Origin: Maratus speciosus
Taxonomy: Eukaryota > Arthropoda > Arachnida > Araneae > Salticidae
DNA length: 64,000 nt
Direction of reading: 5' to 3'
Assembly (NCBI GenBank): GCA_963932465.1
Contig: CAWVRF010001058.1
Coordinates: 124,001-188,000, forward strand
Of the stretch, positions 34,680 to 49,096 are shown piece by piece. Below the pieces are notes generated by a model that saw only the letters and a program-made list of their open reading frames with translations, did not search any database and was not told where the DNA came from. The translations under genes and the position numbers were made by a program. Numbering within the stretch: position 1 is the first letter of the stretch; the number at the start of each line of letters is the position of its first letter.

Positions 34680-37600
34680 TTTCAACAATCAAAGCATTGT
34701 TAGAAAATTCATCAGAAAGAGTTACCGCATAAAAAACACGCAATATTTATGAATTGAATTCCGGTGCAGGGCTCAAAATTAATTTATTATTAAATAATAA
34801 AGCGAAACAGAATATATTGTTTCAACAATCAAAGCATTGTTAGAAAATTCATCAGAAAGAGTTACCGCATATAAAACACGCAATATTTATGAATTGAATC
34901 CCGGTGCAGGGCTCAGAATTAATTTCTTAGTAAATAATAAAGCGAAACCGAATATATTGTTTAAACAATCAAAGCATTGTTAGAAATTTCAGCAGAAAGA
35001 GTTACCGCATATAAAACACGCAATATTTATGAATTGAATTCCGGTGCAGGGCTCAAAATTAACTTATTAATAAATAATAAAGCGAAACCGAATATATTGT
35101 TTCAACAATCAAAGCATTGTTAGAAAATTCAACAGAATGAGTTACCGCATATAAGACACGCAATATTTATGAATTGAATTCCGGTGCAGGGCTGAAAATT
35201 AATTTCTTAATAAATAATAAAGCGAAACCAAATATATTGTTTCAACAATCAAAGCATTGTTAGAAAATTCATCAGAAAGAGTTACCGCATATAAAACACG
35301 CAATATTTATGAATTGAATTCCGGTGCAGGTCTGAAAATTAATTTCTTAATAAATAATAAAGCGAAACCGAATATATTGTTTCAACAATCAAAGCATTGT
35401 TAGAAAATTCATCAGAAAGAGTTACCGCATATAAAACACGCAATATTTATGAATTGAATTCCGGTGCAGGGCTCAAAATTAATGTATTAATAAATAATAA
35501 AGCGAAACCGAATATATTGTTTCAACAATCAAAGCATTGTTAGAAAATTCAACAGAATGTGTTACCGCATATAAGACACGCAATATTTATGAATTGAATT
35601 CCGGTGCAGGGCTGAAAATTAATTTCTTAATAAATAATAAAGCGAAACCGAATATATTGTTCCAACAATCAAAGCATTGTTAGAAAATTCATCAGAAAGA
35701 GTTACCGCATATAAAACACGCAATATTTATGAATTGAATTCCGGTGCAGGGCTGAAAATTAATTTCTTAATAAATAATAAAGCGAAACCGAATATATTGT
35801 TTCAACAATGAAAGCATTGTTAGAAAATTCATCAGAAAGAGTTACCGCATATAAAACACGCAATATTTATGAATTGATTTCCGGTGCAGGACTGAAAATT
35901 AATTTCTTAATAAATAATAAAGCGAAACCGAATATATTGTTTCAACAATCAAAGCATTGTTAGAAAATTCATCAGAAAGAGTTACCGCATATAAAACACG
36001 CAATATTTATTAATTGAATTCCGGTGCAGGGCTGAAAATTAATTTTTTAATAAATAATAAAGCGAAACCGAATATATTGTTTCAACAATGAAAGCATTGT
36101 TAGAAAATTCATCAGAAAGAGTTACCGCATATAAAACACGCAATATTTATGAATTGAATTCCGGTGCAGGGCTCAAAATTAATTAATTAATAAATAATAA
36201 AGCGAAACCGAATATATTGTTTCAACAATCAAAGCATTGTTAGAAAATTCAACAGAATGAGTTACCGCATATAAGACACGCAATATTTATGAATTGAATT
36301 CCGGTGCAAGGCTGAAAATTAATTTCTTAATAAATAATAAAGCGAAACCGAATATATTGTTTCAACAATCAAAGCATTGTTAGAAAATTCATCAGAAAGA
36401 GTTACCGCATATAAAACACGCAATATTTATGAATTGAATTCCGGTGCAGGGCTGAAAATTAATTTCTTAATAAATAATAAAGAGAAACCGAATATATTGT
36501 TTCAACAATGAAAGCATTGTTAGAAAATTCAACAGAAACAGTTACCGCATATAAAACACGCAATATTTATGAATTGAATTCCGCTGCAGGGTTCAAAATT
36601 AATTTATTAATAAATAATAAAGCGAAACCGAATATATTGTTTCAACAATCAAAGCATTGTTAGAAATATCATCAGAAAGAGTTACCGCATATAAAACACG
36701 CAATATTTATGAATTGAATTCCGCTGCAGGGTTCAAAATTAATTTATTAATAAATAATAAAGCGAAACCGAATATATTGTTTCAACAATCAAAGCATTGT
36801 TAGAAAATTCACCAGAAAGAGTTACCGCATATAAAACACGCAATATTTATGAATTGAATTCCGCTGCAGGGCTCAAAATTAATTTATTAATAAATAATAA
36901 AGCGAAACCGAATATATTGTTTCAACAATCAAAGCATTGTTAGAAAATTCATCAGAAAGAGTTACCGCATATAAAACACGCAATATTTATGAATTGAATC
37001 CCGGTGCAGGCCTCAAAATTAATTTCTTAGTAAATAATAAAGCGAAACCGAATATATTGTTTAAACAATCAAAGCATTGTTAGAAAATTCAACAGAATGA
37101 GTTACCGCATATAAGACACGCAATATTTATGAATTGAATTCCGGTGCAGGGCTGAAAATTAATTTCTTAATAAATAATAAAGCGAAACCGAATATATTGT
37201 TTCAACAATCAAAGCATTGTTAGAAAATTCATCAGAAAGAGTTACCGCATATAAAACACGCAATATTTATGAATTGAATTCCGGTGCAGGGCTGAAAATT
37301 AATTTCTTACTAAATAATAAAGCGAAACCGAATATATTGTTTCAACAATCAAAGCATTGTTAGAAAATTCATCAGAAAGAGTTACCGCATATAAAACACT
37401 CAATATTTATGAATTGAATTCCGGTGCAGGGCTGAAAATTAATTTCTTAATAAATAATAAAGTGAAACCGAATATATTGTTTCAACAATCAAAGCATTGT
37501 TAGAAAATTCAACAGAATGTGTTACCGCATATAAGACACGCAATATTTATGAATTGAATTCCGGTGCAGGGCTGAAAATTAATTTCTTAATAAATAATAA

Positions 37601-37740
37601 AGCGAAACCGAATATATTGTTTCAACAATAAAGCATTGTTAGAAAATTCATCAGAAAGAGTTACCGCATATAAAACACGCAATATTTATGAATTGAATTC
37701 CGGTGCAGGGCTGAAAATTAATTTCTTAATAAATAATAAA
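34540..37740. repeat. Region III 3.2-kb block, copy 1 (period 4,618 bp)
   Basis: All markers recur 4,618 bp downstream: GCATAAAAAA (34,727 and 39,345), TTCCAAC (35,660 and 40,278), TTCTTACTAA (37,306 and 41,924) and CAACAATAAAGC (37,621 and 42,239). The spacing equals 33 monomers minus 2 bp, the same monomer count as the 4,617-bp duplication at 17.3-26.5 kb, although the marker content is largely different. Confidence 0.9.
35940..37199. repeat. Block Z, 9-monomer form, copy 5
   Basis: This repeats 28,388-29,647 at an offset of 7,552 bp, with GTGCAAGG, GAAACAGTTACC, GAAATATCATC and GGCCTC all retained. The GAAATATC monomer ends TTATTAATAA here but TTATTATTAA in copy 4. Confidence 0.9.
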
Positions 37741-38318
37741 GCGAAACCGAATATATTGTTTCAACAATCAAAGCATTGTTAGAAAATTCATCAGAAAGAG
37801 TTACCGCATAAAAAACACGCAATATTTATGAATTGAATTCCGGTGCAGGGCTCAAAATTAATTTATTATTAAATAATAAAGCGAAACAGAATATATTGTT
37901 TCAACAATCAAAGCATTGTTAGAAAATTCATCAGAAAGAGTTACCGCATATAAAACAGGCAATATTTATGAATTGAATCCCGGTGCAGGGCTCAGAATTA
38001 ATTTCTTAGTAAATAATAAAGCGAAACCGAATATATTGTTTAAACAATCAAAGCATTGTTAGAAAATTCAACAGAATGAGTTACCGCATATAAGACACGC
38101 AATATTTATGAATTGAATTCCGGTGCAGGGCTGAAAATTAATTTCTTAATAAATAATAAAGCGAAACCGAATATATTGTTTCAACAATCAAAGCATTGTT
38201 AGAAAATTCATCAGAAAGAGTTACCGCATAAAAAACACGCAATATTTATGAATTGAATTCCGGTGCAGGGCTCAAAATTAATTTATTATTAAATAATAAA
38301 GCGAAACAGAATATATTG

Positions 38319-38878
38319 TTTCAACAATCAAAGCATTGTTAGAAAATTCATCAGAAAGAGTTACCGCATATAAAACACGCAATATTTATGAATTGAATTC
38401 CGGTGCAGGTCTGAAAATTAATTTCTTAATAAATAATAAAGCGAAACCGAATATATTGTTTCAACAATTAAAGCATTGTTAGAAAATTCATCAGAAAGAG
38501 TTACCGCATATAAAACACGCAATATTTATGAATTGAATTCCGGTGCAGGGCTGAAAATTAATTTCTTAATAAATAATAAAGCGAAACCGAATATATTGTT
38601 TCAACAATCAAAGCATTGTTAGAAAATTCATCAGAAAGAGTTACCGCATATAAAACACGCAATATTTATGAATTGAATTCCGGTGCAGGTCTGAAAATTA
38701 ATTTCTTAATAAATAATAAAGCGAAACCGAATATATTGTTTCAACAATTAAAGCATTGTTAGAAAATTCATCAGAAAGAGTTACCGCATATAAAACACGC
38801 AATATTTATGAATTGAATTCCGGTGCAGGGCTGAAAATTAATTTCTTAATAAATAATAAAGCGAAACCGAATATATTG
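38319..38878. repeat. Local 280-bp dimer duplication
   Basis: Two successive copies of T followed by a CAATTAAAG/G monomer (38,319-38,598 and 38,599-38,878), then a further T at 38,879. The decamer elsewhere has this pair once, so a two-monomer unit was duplicated here. Confidence 0.85.
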
Positions 38879-39157
38879 TTTCAACAATCAAAGCATTGTT
38901 AGAAAATTCATCAGAAAGAGTTACCGCATATAAAACACGCAATATTTATGAATTGAATTCCGGTGCAGGTCTGAAAATTAATTTCTTAATAAATAATAAA
39001 GCGAAACCGAATATATTGTTTAACAATCAAAGCATTGTTAGAAAATTCATCAGAAAGAGTTACCGCATATAAAACACGCAATATTTATGAATTGAATTCC
39101 GGTGCAGGGCTGAAAATTAATTTCTTAATAAATAATAAAGCGAAACCGAATATATTG

Positions 39158-42100
39158 TTTCAACAATCAAAGCATTGTTAGAAAATTCATCAGAAAGAGT
39201 TACCGCATATAAAACACGCAATATTTATGAATTGAATTCCGGTGCAGGGCTGAAAATTAATTTCTTAATAAATAATAAAGCGAAACCGAATATATTGTTT
39301 CAACAATCAAAGCATTGTTAGAAAATTCATCAGAAAGAGTTACCGCATAAAAAACACGCAATATTTATGAATTGAATTCCGGTGCAGGGCTCAAAATTAA
39401 TTTATTATTAAATAATAAAGCGAAACAGAATATATTGTTTCAACAATCAAAGCATTGTTAGAAAATTCATCAGAAAGAGTTACCGCATATAAAACACGCA
39501 ATATTTATGAATTGAATCCCGGTGCAGGGCTCAGAATTAATTTCTTAGTAAATAATAAAGCGAAACCGAATATATTGTTTAAACAATCAAAGCATTGTTA
39601 GAAATTTCAGCAGAAAGAGTTACCGCATATAAAACACGCAATATTTATGAATTGAATTCCGGTGCAGGGCTCAAAATTAACTTATTAATAAATAATAAAG
39701 CGAAACCGAATATATTGTTTCAACAATCAAAGCATTGTTAGAAAATTCAACAGAATGAGTTACCGCATATAAGACACGCAATATTTATGAATTGAATTCC
39801 GGTGCAGGGCTGAAAATTAATTTCTTAATAAATAATAAAGCGAAACCAAATATATTGTTTCAACAATCAAAGCATTGTTAGAAAATTCATCAGAAAGAGT
39901 TACCGCATATAAAACACGCAATATTTATGAATTGAATTCCGGTGCAGGTCTGAAAATTAATTTCTTAATAAATAATAAAGCGAAACCGAATATATTGTTT
40001 CAACAATCAAAGCATTGTTAGAAAATTCATCAGAAAGAGTTACCGCATATAAAACACGCAATATTTATGAATTGAATTCCGGTGCAGGGCTCAAAATTAA
40101 TGTATTAATAAATAATAAAGCGAAACCGAATATATTGTTTCAACAATCAAAGCATTGTTAGAAAATTCAACAGAATGTGTTACCGCATATAAGACACGCA
40201 ATATTTATGAATTGAATTCCGGTGCAGGGCTGAAAATTAATTTCTTAATAAATAATAAAGCGAAACCGAATATATTGTTCCAACAATCAAAGCATTGTTA
40301 GAAAATTCATCAGAAAGAGTTACCGCATATAAAACACGCAATATTTATGAATTGAATTCCGGTGCAGGGCTGAAAATTAATTTCTTAATAAATAATAAAG
40401 CGAAACCGAATATATTGTTTCAACAATGAAAGCATTGTTAGAAAATTCATCAGAAAGAGTTACCGCATATAAAACACGCAATATTTATGAATTGATTTCC
40501 GGTGCAGGACTGAAAATTAATTTCTTAATAAATAATAAAGCGAAACCGAATATATTGTTTCAACAATCAAAGCATTGTTAGAAAATTCATCAGAAAGAGT
40601 TACCGCATATAAAACACGCAATATTTATTAATTGAATTCCGGTGCAGGGCTGAAAATTAATTTTTTAATAAATAATAAAGCGAAACCGAATATATTGTTT
40701 CAACAATGAAAGCATTGTTAGAAAATTCATCAGAAAGAGTTACCGCATATAAAACACGCAATATTTATGAATTGAATTCCGGTGCAGGGCTCAAAATTAA
40801 TTAATTAATAAATAATAAAGCGAAACCGAATATATTGTTTCAACAATCAAAGCATTGTTAGAAAATTCAACAGAATGAGTTACCGCATATAAGACACGCA
40901 ATATTTATGAATTGAATTCCGGTGCAGGGCTGAAAATTAATTTCTTAATAAATAATAAAGCGAAACCGAATATATTGTTTCAACAATCAAAGCATTGTTA
41001 GAAAATTCATCAGAAAGAGTTACCGCATATAAAACACGCAATATTTATGAATTGAATTCCGGTGCAGGGCTGAAAATTAATTTCTTAATAAATAATAAAG
41101 AGAAACCGAATATATTGTTTCAACAATGAAAGCATTGTTAGAAAATTCAACAGAAACAGTTACCGCATATAAAACACGCAATATTTATGAATTGAATTCC
41201 GCTGCAGGGTTCAAAATTAATTTATTAATACATAATAAAGCGAAACCGAATATATTGTTTCAACAATCAAAGCATTGTTAGAAATATCATCAGAAAGAGT
41301 TACCGCATATAAAACACGCAATATTTATGAATTGAATTCCGCTGCAGGGTTCAAAATTAATTTATTAATAAATAATAAAGCGAAACCGAATATATTGTTT
41401 CAACAATCAAAGCATTGTTAGAAAATTCACCAGAAAGAGTTACCGCATATAAAACACGCAATATTTATGAATTGAATTCCGCTGCAGGGCTCAAAATTAA
41501 TTTATTAATAAATAATAAAGCGAAACCGAATATATTGTTTCAACAATCAAAGCATTGTTAGAAAATTCATCAGAAAGAGTTACCGCATATAAAACACGCA
41601 ATATTTATGAATTGAATCCCGGTAGAGGCCTCAAAATTAATTTCTTAGTAAATAATAAAGCGAAACCGAATATATTGTTTAAACAATCAAAGCATTGTTA
41701 GAAAATTCAACAGAATGAGTTACCGCATATAAGACACGCAATATTTATGAATTGAATTCCGGTGCAGGGCTGAAAATTAATTTCTTAATAAATAATAAAG
41801 CGAAACCGAATATATTGTTTCAACAATCAAAGCATTGTTAGAAAATTCATCAGAAAGAGTTACCGCATATAAAACACGCAATATTTATGAATTGAATTCC
41901 GGTGCAGGGCTGAAAATTAATTTCTTACTAAATAATAAAGCGAAACCGAATATATTGTTTCAACAATCAAAGCATTGTTAGAAAATTCATCAGAAAGAGT
42001 TACCGCATATAAAACACTCAATATTTATGAATTGAATTCCGGTGCAGGGCTGAAAATTAATTTCTTAATAAATAATAAAGTGAAACCGAATATATTGTTT

Positions 42101-42358
42101 CAACAATCAAAGCATTGTTAGAAAATTCAACAGAATGTGTTACCGCATATAAGACACGCAATATTTATGAATTGAATTCCGGTGCAGGGCTGAAAATTAA
42201 TTTCTTAATAAATAATAAAGCGAAACCGAATATATTGTTTCAACAATAAAGCATTGTTAGAAAATTCATCAGAAAGAGTTACCGCATATAAAACACGCAA
42301 TATTTATGAATTGAATTCCGGTGCAGGGCTGAAAATTAATTTCTTAATAAATAATAAA
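39158..42358. repeat. Region III 3.2-kb block, copy 2
   Basis: This repeats 34,540-37,740 at an offset of 4,618 bp. Differences noticed are ATACATAATAAAG (41,229 on, seen only here), GGTAGAGGCCTC (about 41,622) and GGCTG restored where copies 4 and 5 of block Z have AGGCTG after GTGCA. The match ends at GCTAAACC (about 42,360), where a block A-like module begins. Confidence 0.9.
40558..41817. repeat. Block Z, 9-monomer form, copy 6
   Basis: This has the same nine-monomer order as 35,940-37,199 at an offset of 4,618 bp. It lacks the GTGCAAGG change and carries the private ATACATAATAAAG and GGTAGAGG changes. Confidence 0.9.
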
Positions 42359-43916
42359 GCTAAACCGAATATATTGTTTCAACAATCAAAGCATTGTTAG
42401 AAAATTCATCAGAAAGAGTTACCGCATATAAAACACGCAATATTTATGAATTGAATTCCGGTGCAGGGCTGAAAATTAATTTCTTAATAAATAATAAAGC
42501 GAAACCGAATATATTGTTTCAACAATCAACGCATTGTTAGAAAATTCATCAGAAAGAGTTACCGCATATAAAACACGCAATATTTATGAATTGAATTCCG
42601 GTGCAGGGCTCAAAATTAATTTATTATTAAATAATAAAGCGAAACCGAATATATTGTTTCAACAATCAAAGCATTGTTAGAAAATTCATCAGAAAGAGTT
42701 ACCGCATATAAAACACGCAATATTTATGAATTGAATCCCAGTGCAGGGCTCAAAATTAATTTCTTAGTAAATAATAAAGCGAAACCGAATATATTGTTTA
42801 AACAATCAAAGCATTGTTAGAAATTTCATCAGAAAGAGTTACCGCATATAAAACACGCAATATTTATGAATTGAATTCCGGTACAGGGCTCAAAATTAAT
42901 TTATTAATAAATAATAAAGCGAAACCGAATATATTGTTTCAACAATCAAAGCATTGTTAGAAAATTTAACAGAATGAGTTACCGCATATAAGACACGCAA
43001 TATTTATGAATTGAATTCCGGTGCAGGGCTGAAAATTAATTTCTTAATAAATAATAAAGCGAAACCGAATATATTGTTTCAACAATCAAAGCATTGTTAG
43101 AAAATTCATCAGAAAGAGTTACCGCATATAAAACACGCAATATTTATGAATTGAATTCCGGTGCAGGTCTGAAAATTAATTTCTTAATAAATAATAAAGC
43201 GAAACCGAATATATTGTTTCAACAATCAAAGCATTGTTAGAAAATTCATCAGAAAGAGTTACCGCATATAAAACACGCAATATTTATGAATTGAATTCCG
43301 GTGCAGGGCTGAAAATTAATTTCTTAATAAATAATAAAGCGAAACCGAATATATTGTTTCAACAATCAAAGCATTGTTAGAAAATTCATCAGAAAGAGTT
43401 ACCGCATATAAAACACGCAATATTTATGAATTGAATTCCGGTGCAGGACTGAAAATTAATTTCTTAATAAATAATAAAGCGAAACCGAATATATTGTTTC
43501 AACAATCAAAGCATTGTTAGAAAAATCATCAGAAAGAGTTACCGCATATAAAACACGCAATATTTATGAATTGAATTCCGGTGCAGGGCTCAAAATTAAT
43601 TAATTAATAAATAATAAAGCGAAACCGAATATATTGTTTCAACAATCAAAGCATTGTTAGAAAATTCATCAGAAAGAGTTACCGCATATAAAACACGCAA
43701 TATTTATGAATTGAATCCCGGTGCAGGGCTCAAAATTAATTTCTTAGTAAATAATAAAGCGAAACCGAATATATTGTTTAAACAATCAAAGCATTGTTAG
43801 AAATTTCATCAGAAAGAGTTACCGCATATAAAACACGCAATATTTATGAATTGAATTCCGGTGCAGGGCTCAAAATTAATTTATTAATAAATAATAAAGC
43901 GAAACCGAATATATTG
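42237..43916. repeat. Block A-like module 28 kb from its relatives
   Basis: The order GCTAAACC, G, CAACGCATTG/TTATTATTAA, P, Q, N, T, G, GGACTG, AAAAATC, P, Q matches 13,977-15,656 monomer for monomer at a constant offset of 28,260 bp. The nearest other copy of CAACGCATTG is at about 17.2 kb. Differences noticed are GCATTG for GCACTG, GTGCAGGG for GTGCTGGG, GAATCCCAGTG, GGTACAGGG and GAAAATTTAACAG. Confidence 0.85.
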
Positions 43917-44336
43917 TTTCAACAATCAAAGCATTGTTAGAAAATTCATCAGAAAGAGTTACCGCATATAAAACACGCAATATTTATGAATTGAATTCCG
44001 GTGCAGGGCTGAAAATTAATTTCTTACTAAATAATAAAGCGAAACCGAATATATTGTTTCAACAATCAAAGCATTGTTAGAAAATTCATCAGAAAGAGTT
44101 ACCGCATATAAAACACTCAATATTTATGAATTGAATTCCGGTGCAGGGCTGAAAATTAATTTCTTAATAAATAATAAAGTGAAACCGAATATATTGTTTC
44201 AACAATCAAAGCATTGTTAGAAAATTCAGCAGAAAGAGTTACCTCATATAAAACACGCAATATTTATGAATTGAATTCCGGTGCAGGGCTCAAAATTAAT
44301 TTATTAATAAATAATAAAGCGAAACCGAATATATTG
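42937..44336. repeat. X block, copy 1 (10 monomers, 1,400 bp)
   Basis: The order is N with GAAAATTTAAC, T, G, GGACTG, AAAAATC with TTAATTAATTAA, P, Q, a TTCTTACTAA monomer (43,917), an ACACTCAAT/AAGTGAAACC monomer (44,057), and CAGCAG with ACCTCAT/GGCTC (44,197). The first part is block A-like and the last part uses markers from region III, so X is a fusion of two older modules. It recurs at 46,297 and 47,697. Confidence 0.92.
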
Positions 44337-46296
44337 TTTCAACAATCAAAGCATTGTTAGAAAATTCAACAGAATGAGTTACCGCATATAAGACACGCAA
44401 TATTTATGAATTGAATTCCGGTGCAGGGCTGAAAATTAATTTCTTAATAAATAATAAAGCGAAACCGAATATATTGTTTCAACAATCAAAGCATTGTTAG
44501 AAAATTCATCAGAAAGAGTTACCGCATATAAAACACGCAATATTTATGAATTGAATTCCGGTGCAGGGCTGAAAATTAATTTCTTAATAAATAATAAAGC
44601 GAAACCGAATATATTGTTTCAACAATCAAAGCATTGTTAGAAAATTCACCAGAAAGAGTTACCGCATATAAAACACGCAATATTTATGAATTGAATTCCG
44701 CTGCAGGGCTCAAAATTAATTTATTAATAAATAATAAAGCGAAACCGAATATATTGTTTCAACAATCAAAGCATTGTTAGAAAGTTCATCAGAAAGAGTT
44801 ACCGCATATAAAACACGCAATATTTATGAATTGAATTCCGGTGCAGGGCTCAAAATTAATTTATTATTAAATAATAAAGCGAAACCGAATATATTGTTTC
44901 AACAATCAAAGCATTGTTAGAAAATTCACCAGAAAGAGTTACCGCATATAAAACACGCAATATTTATGAATTGAATCCCGGTGCAGGGCTCAAAATTAAT
45001 TTCTTAGTAAATAATAAAGCGAAACCGAATATACTGTTTAAACAATCAAAGCATTGTTAGAAATTTCATCAGAAAGAGTTACCGCATATAAAACACGAAA
45101 TATTTATGAATTGAATTCCGGCGCAGGGCTCAAAATTAATTTATTAATAAATAATAAAGCGAAACCGAATATATTGTTTCAACAATCAAAGCATTGTTAG
45201 AAAATTCAACAGAATGAGCTACCGCATATAAGACACGCAATATTTATGAATTGAATTCCGGTGCAGGGCTGAAAATTAATTTCTTAATAAATAATAAAGC
45301 GAAACCGAATATATTGTTTCAACAATCAAAGCATTGTTAGAAAATTCATCAGAAAGTGTTACCGCATATAAAACACGCAATATTTATGAATTGAATTCCG
45401 GTGCAGATCTGAAAATTAATTTCTTAATAAATAATAAAGCGAAACCGAATATATTGTTTCAACAATCAGAGCATTGTTAGAAAATTCATCAGAAAGAGTT
45501 ACCGCATATAAAACACGCAATATTTATGAATTGAATTCCGGTGCAGGGCTCAAAATTAATTTATTAATAAATAATAAAGCGAAACCGAATATATTGTTTC
45601 AACAATCAAAGCACTGTTAGAAAATTCAACAGAATGAGTTACCGCATATAAGACACGCAATAATTATGAATTGAATTCCGGTGCAGGGCTGAAAATTAAT
45701 TTCTTAATAAATAATAAAGCGAAACCGAATATATTGTTTCAACAATCAAAGCTTTGTTAGAAAATTCATCAGAAAGAGTTACCGCATATAAAACACGCAA
45801 TATTTATGAATTGAATTCCGGTGCAGGGCTCAAAATTAATTTATTAATAAATAATAAAGCGAAACCGAATATATTGTTTCAACAATCAAAGCATTGTTAG
45901 AAAATTCAACAGAATGAGTTACCGCATATAAGACACGCAATATTTATGAATTGAATTCCGGTGCAGGGCTGAAAATTAATTTCTTAATAAATAATAAAGC
46001 GAAACCGAATATATTGTTTCAACAATCAAAGCATTGTTAGAAAATTCATCAGAAAGAGTTACCGCATATAAAACACGCAATATTTATGAATTGAATTCCG
46101 GTGCAGGTCTGAAAATTAATTTCTTATTAAATAATAAAGCGAAACCGAATATATTGTTTCAACAATCAAAGCATTGTTAGAAAATTCATCAGAAAGAGTT
46201 ACCGCATATAAAACACGCAATATTTATGAATTGAATTCCGGTACAGGGCTCAAAATTAATTTATTAATAAATAATAAAGCGAAACCGAATATATTG
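44337..46296. repeat. Y block, copy 1 (14 monomers, 1,960 bp)
   Basis: This is an expanded Y-like module. Markers include CACCAG/CCGCTGCAGG (44,617), GAAAGTTCATC (44,757), P, Q with ACACGAAAT (45,037), N with GAGCTACC, T-like with AAAGTGTT and GCAGATCTG, a BglII site (45,317), CAATCAGAG (45,457), AAGCACTG with AATAATTATG (45,597), AAGCTTTG (45,737), N, T and GGTACAGGG/L (46,157). It recurs at 49,097 at an offset of 4,760 bp. Differences noticed are ATACTGTTTAA and GGCGCAGG in this copy only. Confidence 0.92.
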
Positions 46297-47696
46297 TTTC
46301 AACAATCAAAGCATTGTTAGAAAATTTAACAGAATGAGTTACCGCATATAAGACACGCAATATTTATGAATTGAATTCCGGTGCAGGGCTGAAAATTAAT
46401 TTCTTAATAAATAATAAAGCGAAACCGAATATATTGTTTCAACAATCAAAGCATTGTTAGAAAATTCATCAGAAAGAGTTACCGCATATAAAACACGCAA
46501 TATTTATGAATTGAATTCCGGTGCAGGTCTGAAAATTAATTTCTTAATAAATAATAAAGCGAAACCGAATATATTGTTTCAACAATCAAACCATTGTTAG
46601 AAAATTCATCAGAAAGAGTTACCGCATATAAAACACGCAATATTTATGAATTGAATTCCGGTGCAGGGCTGAAAATTAATTTCTTAATAAATAATAAAGC
46701 GAAACCGAATATATTGTTTCAACAATCAAAGCATTGTTAGAAAATTCATCAGAAAGAGTTACCGCATATAAAACACGCAATATTTATGAATTGAATTCCG
46801 GTGCAGGACTGAAAATTAATTTCTTAATAAATAATAAAGCGAAACCGAATATATTGTTTCAACAATCAAAGCATTGTTAGAAAAATCATCAGAAAGAGTT
46901 ACCGCATATAAAACACGCAATATTTATGAATTGAATTCCGGTGCAGGGCTCAAAATTAATTAATTAATAAATAATAAAGCGAAACCGAATATATTGTTTC
47001 AACAATCAAAGCATTGTTAGAAAATTCATCAGAAAGAGTTACCGCATATAAAACACGCAATATTTATGAATTGAATCCCGGTGCAGGGCTCAAAATTAAT
47101 TTCTTAGTAAATAATAAAGCGAAACCGAATATATTGTTTAAACAATCAAAGCATTGTTAGAAATTTCATCAGAAAGAGTTACCGCATATAAAACACGCAA
47201 TATTTATGAATTGAATTCCGGTGCAGGGCTCAAAATTAATTTATTAATAAATAATAAAGCGAAACCGAATATATTGTTTCAACAATCAAAGCATTGTTAG
47301 AAAATTCATCAGAAAGAGTTACCGCATATAAAACACGCAATATTTATGAATTGAATTCCGGTGCAGGGCTGAAAATTAATTTCTTACTAAATAATAAAGC
47401 GAAACCGAATATATTGTTTCAACAATCAAAGCATTGTTAGAAAATTCATCAGAAAGAGTTACCGCATATAAAACACTCAATATTTATGAATTGAATTCCG
47501 GTGCAGGGCTGAAAATTAATTTCTTAATAAATAATAAAGTGAAACCGAATATATTGTTTCAACAATCAAAGCATTGTTAGAAAATTCAGCAGAAAGAGTT
47601 ACCTCATATAAAACACGCAATATTTATGAATTGAATTCCGGTGCAGGGCTCAAAATTAATTTATTAATAAATAATAAAGCGAAACCGAATATATTG
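46297..47696. repeat. X block, copy 2 (10 monomers, 1,400 bp)
   Basis: This is identical in order to copy 1 at an offset of 3,360 bp, with GAAAATTTAAC retained. It adds CAAACCATTG at 46,588, shared with copy 3 but absent from copy 1, so copies 2 and 3 are the closer pair. Confidence 0.93.
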
Positions 47697-49096
47697 TTTC
47701 AACAATCAAAGCATTGTTAGAAAATTCAACAGAATGAGTTACCGCATATAAGACACGCAATATTTATGAATTGAATTCCGGTGCAGGGCTGAAAATTAAT
47801 TTCTTAATAAATAATAAAGCGAAACCGAATATATTGTTTCAACAATCAAAGCATTGTTAGAAAATTCATCAGAAAGAGTTACCGCATATAAAACACGCAA
47901 TATTTATGAATTGAATTCCGGTGCAGGTCTGAAAATTAATTTCTTAATAAATAATAAAGCGAAACCGAATATATTGTTTCAACAATCAAACCATTGTTAG
48001 AAAATTCATCAGAAAGAGTTACCGCATATAAAACACGCAATATTTATGAATTGAATTCCGGTGCAGGGCTGAAAATTAATTTCTTAATAAATAATAAAGC
48101 GAAACCGAATATATTGTTTCAACAATCAAAGCATTGTTAGAAAATTCATCAGAAAGAGTTACCGCATATAAAACACGCAATATTTATGAATTGAATTCCG
48201 GTGCAGGACTGAAAATTAATTTCTTAATAAATAATAAAGCGAAACCGAATATATTGTTTCAACAATCAAAGCATTGTTAGAAAAATCATCAGAAAGAGTT
48301 ACCGCATATAAAACACGCAATATTTATGAATTGAATTCCGGTGCAGGGCTCAAAATTAATTAATTAATAAATAATAAAGCGAAACCGAATATATTGTTTC
48401 AACAATCAAAGCATTGTTAGAAAATTCATCAGAAAGAGTTACCGCATATAAAACACGCAATATTTATGAATTGAATCCCGGTGCAGGGCTCAAAATTAAT
48501 TTCTTAGTAAATAATAAAGCGAAACCGAATATATTGTTTAAACAATCAAAGCATTGTTAGAAATTTCATCAGAAAGAGTTACCGCATATAAAACACGCAA
48601 TATTTATGAATTGAATTCCGGTGCAGGGCTCAAAATTAATTTATTAATAAATAATAAAGCGAAACCGAATATATTGTTTCAACAATCAAAGCATTGTTAG
48701 AAAATTCATCAGAAAGAGTTACCGCATATAAAACACGCAATATTTATGAATTGAATTCCGGTGCAGGGCTGAAAATTAATTTCTTACTAAATAATAAAGC
48801 GAAACCGAATATATTGTTTCAACAATCAAAGCATTGTTAGAAAATTCATCAGAAAGAGTTACCGCATATAAAACACTCAATATTTATGAATTGAATTCCG
48901 GTGCAGGGCTGAAAATTAATTTCTTAATAAATAATAAAGTGAAACCGAATATATTGTTTCAACAATCAAAGCATTGTTAGAAAATTCAGCAGAAAGAGTT
49001 ACCTCATATAAAACACGCAATATTTATGAATTGAATTCCGGTGCAGGGCTCAAAATTAATTTATTAATAAATAATAAAGCGAAACCGAATATATTG
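47697..49096. repeat. X block, copy 3 (10 monomers, 1,400 bp)
   Basis: This lies directly against copy 2 with a period of exactly 1,400 bp. It shares CAAACCATTG (47,988). The only difference I noticed is in its first monomer, which has GAAAATTCAAC as in the N that opens Y, rather than GAAAATTTAAC. That places the exchange junction inside or just after this first N. Confidence 0.93.
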
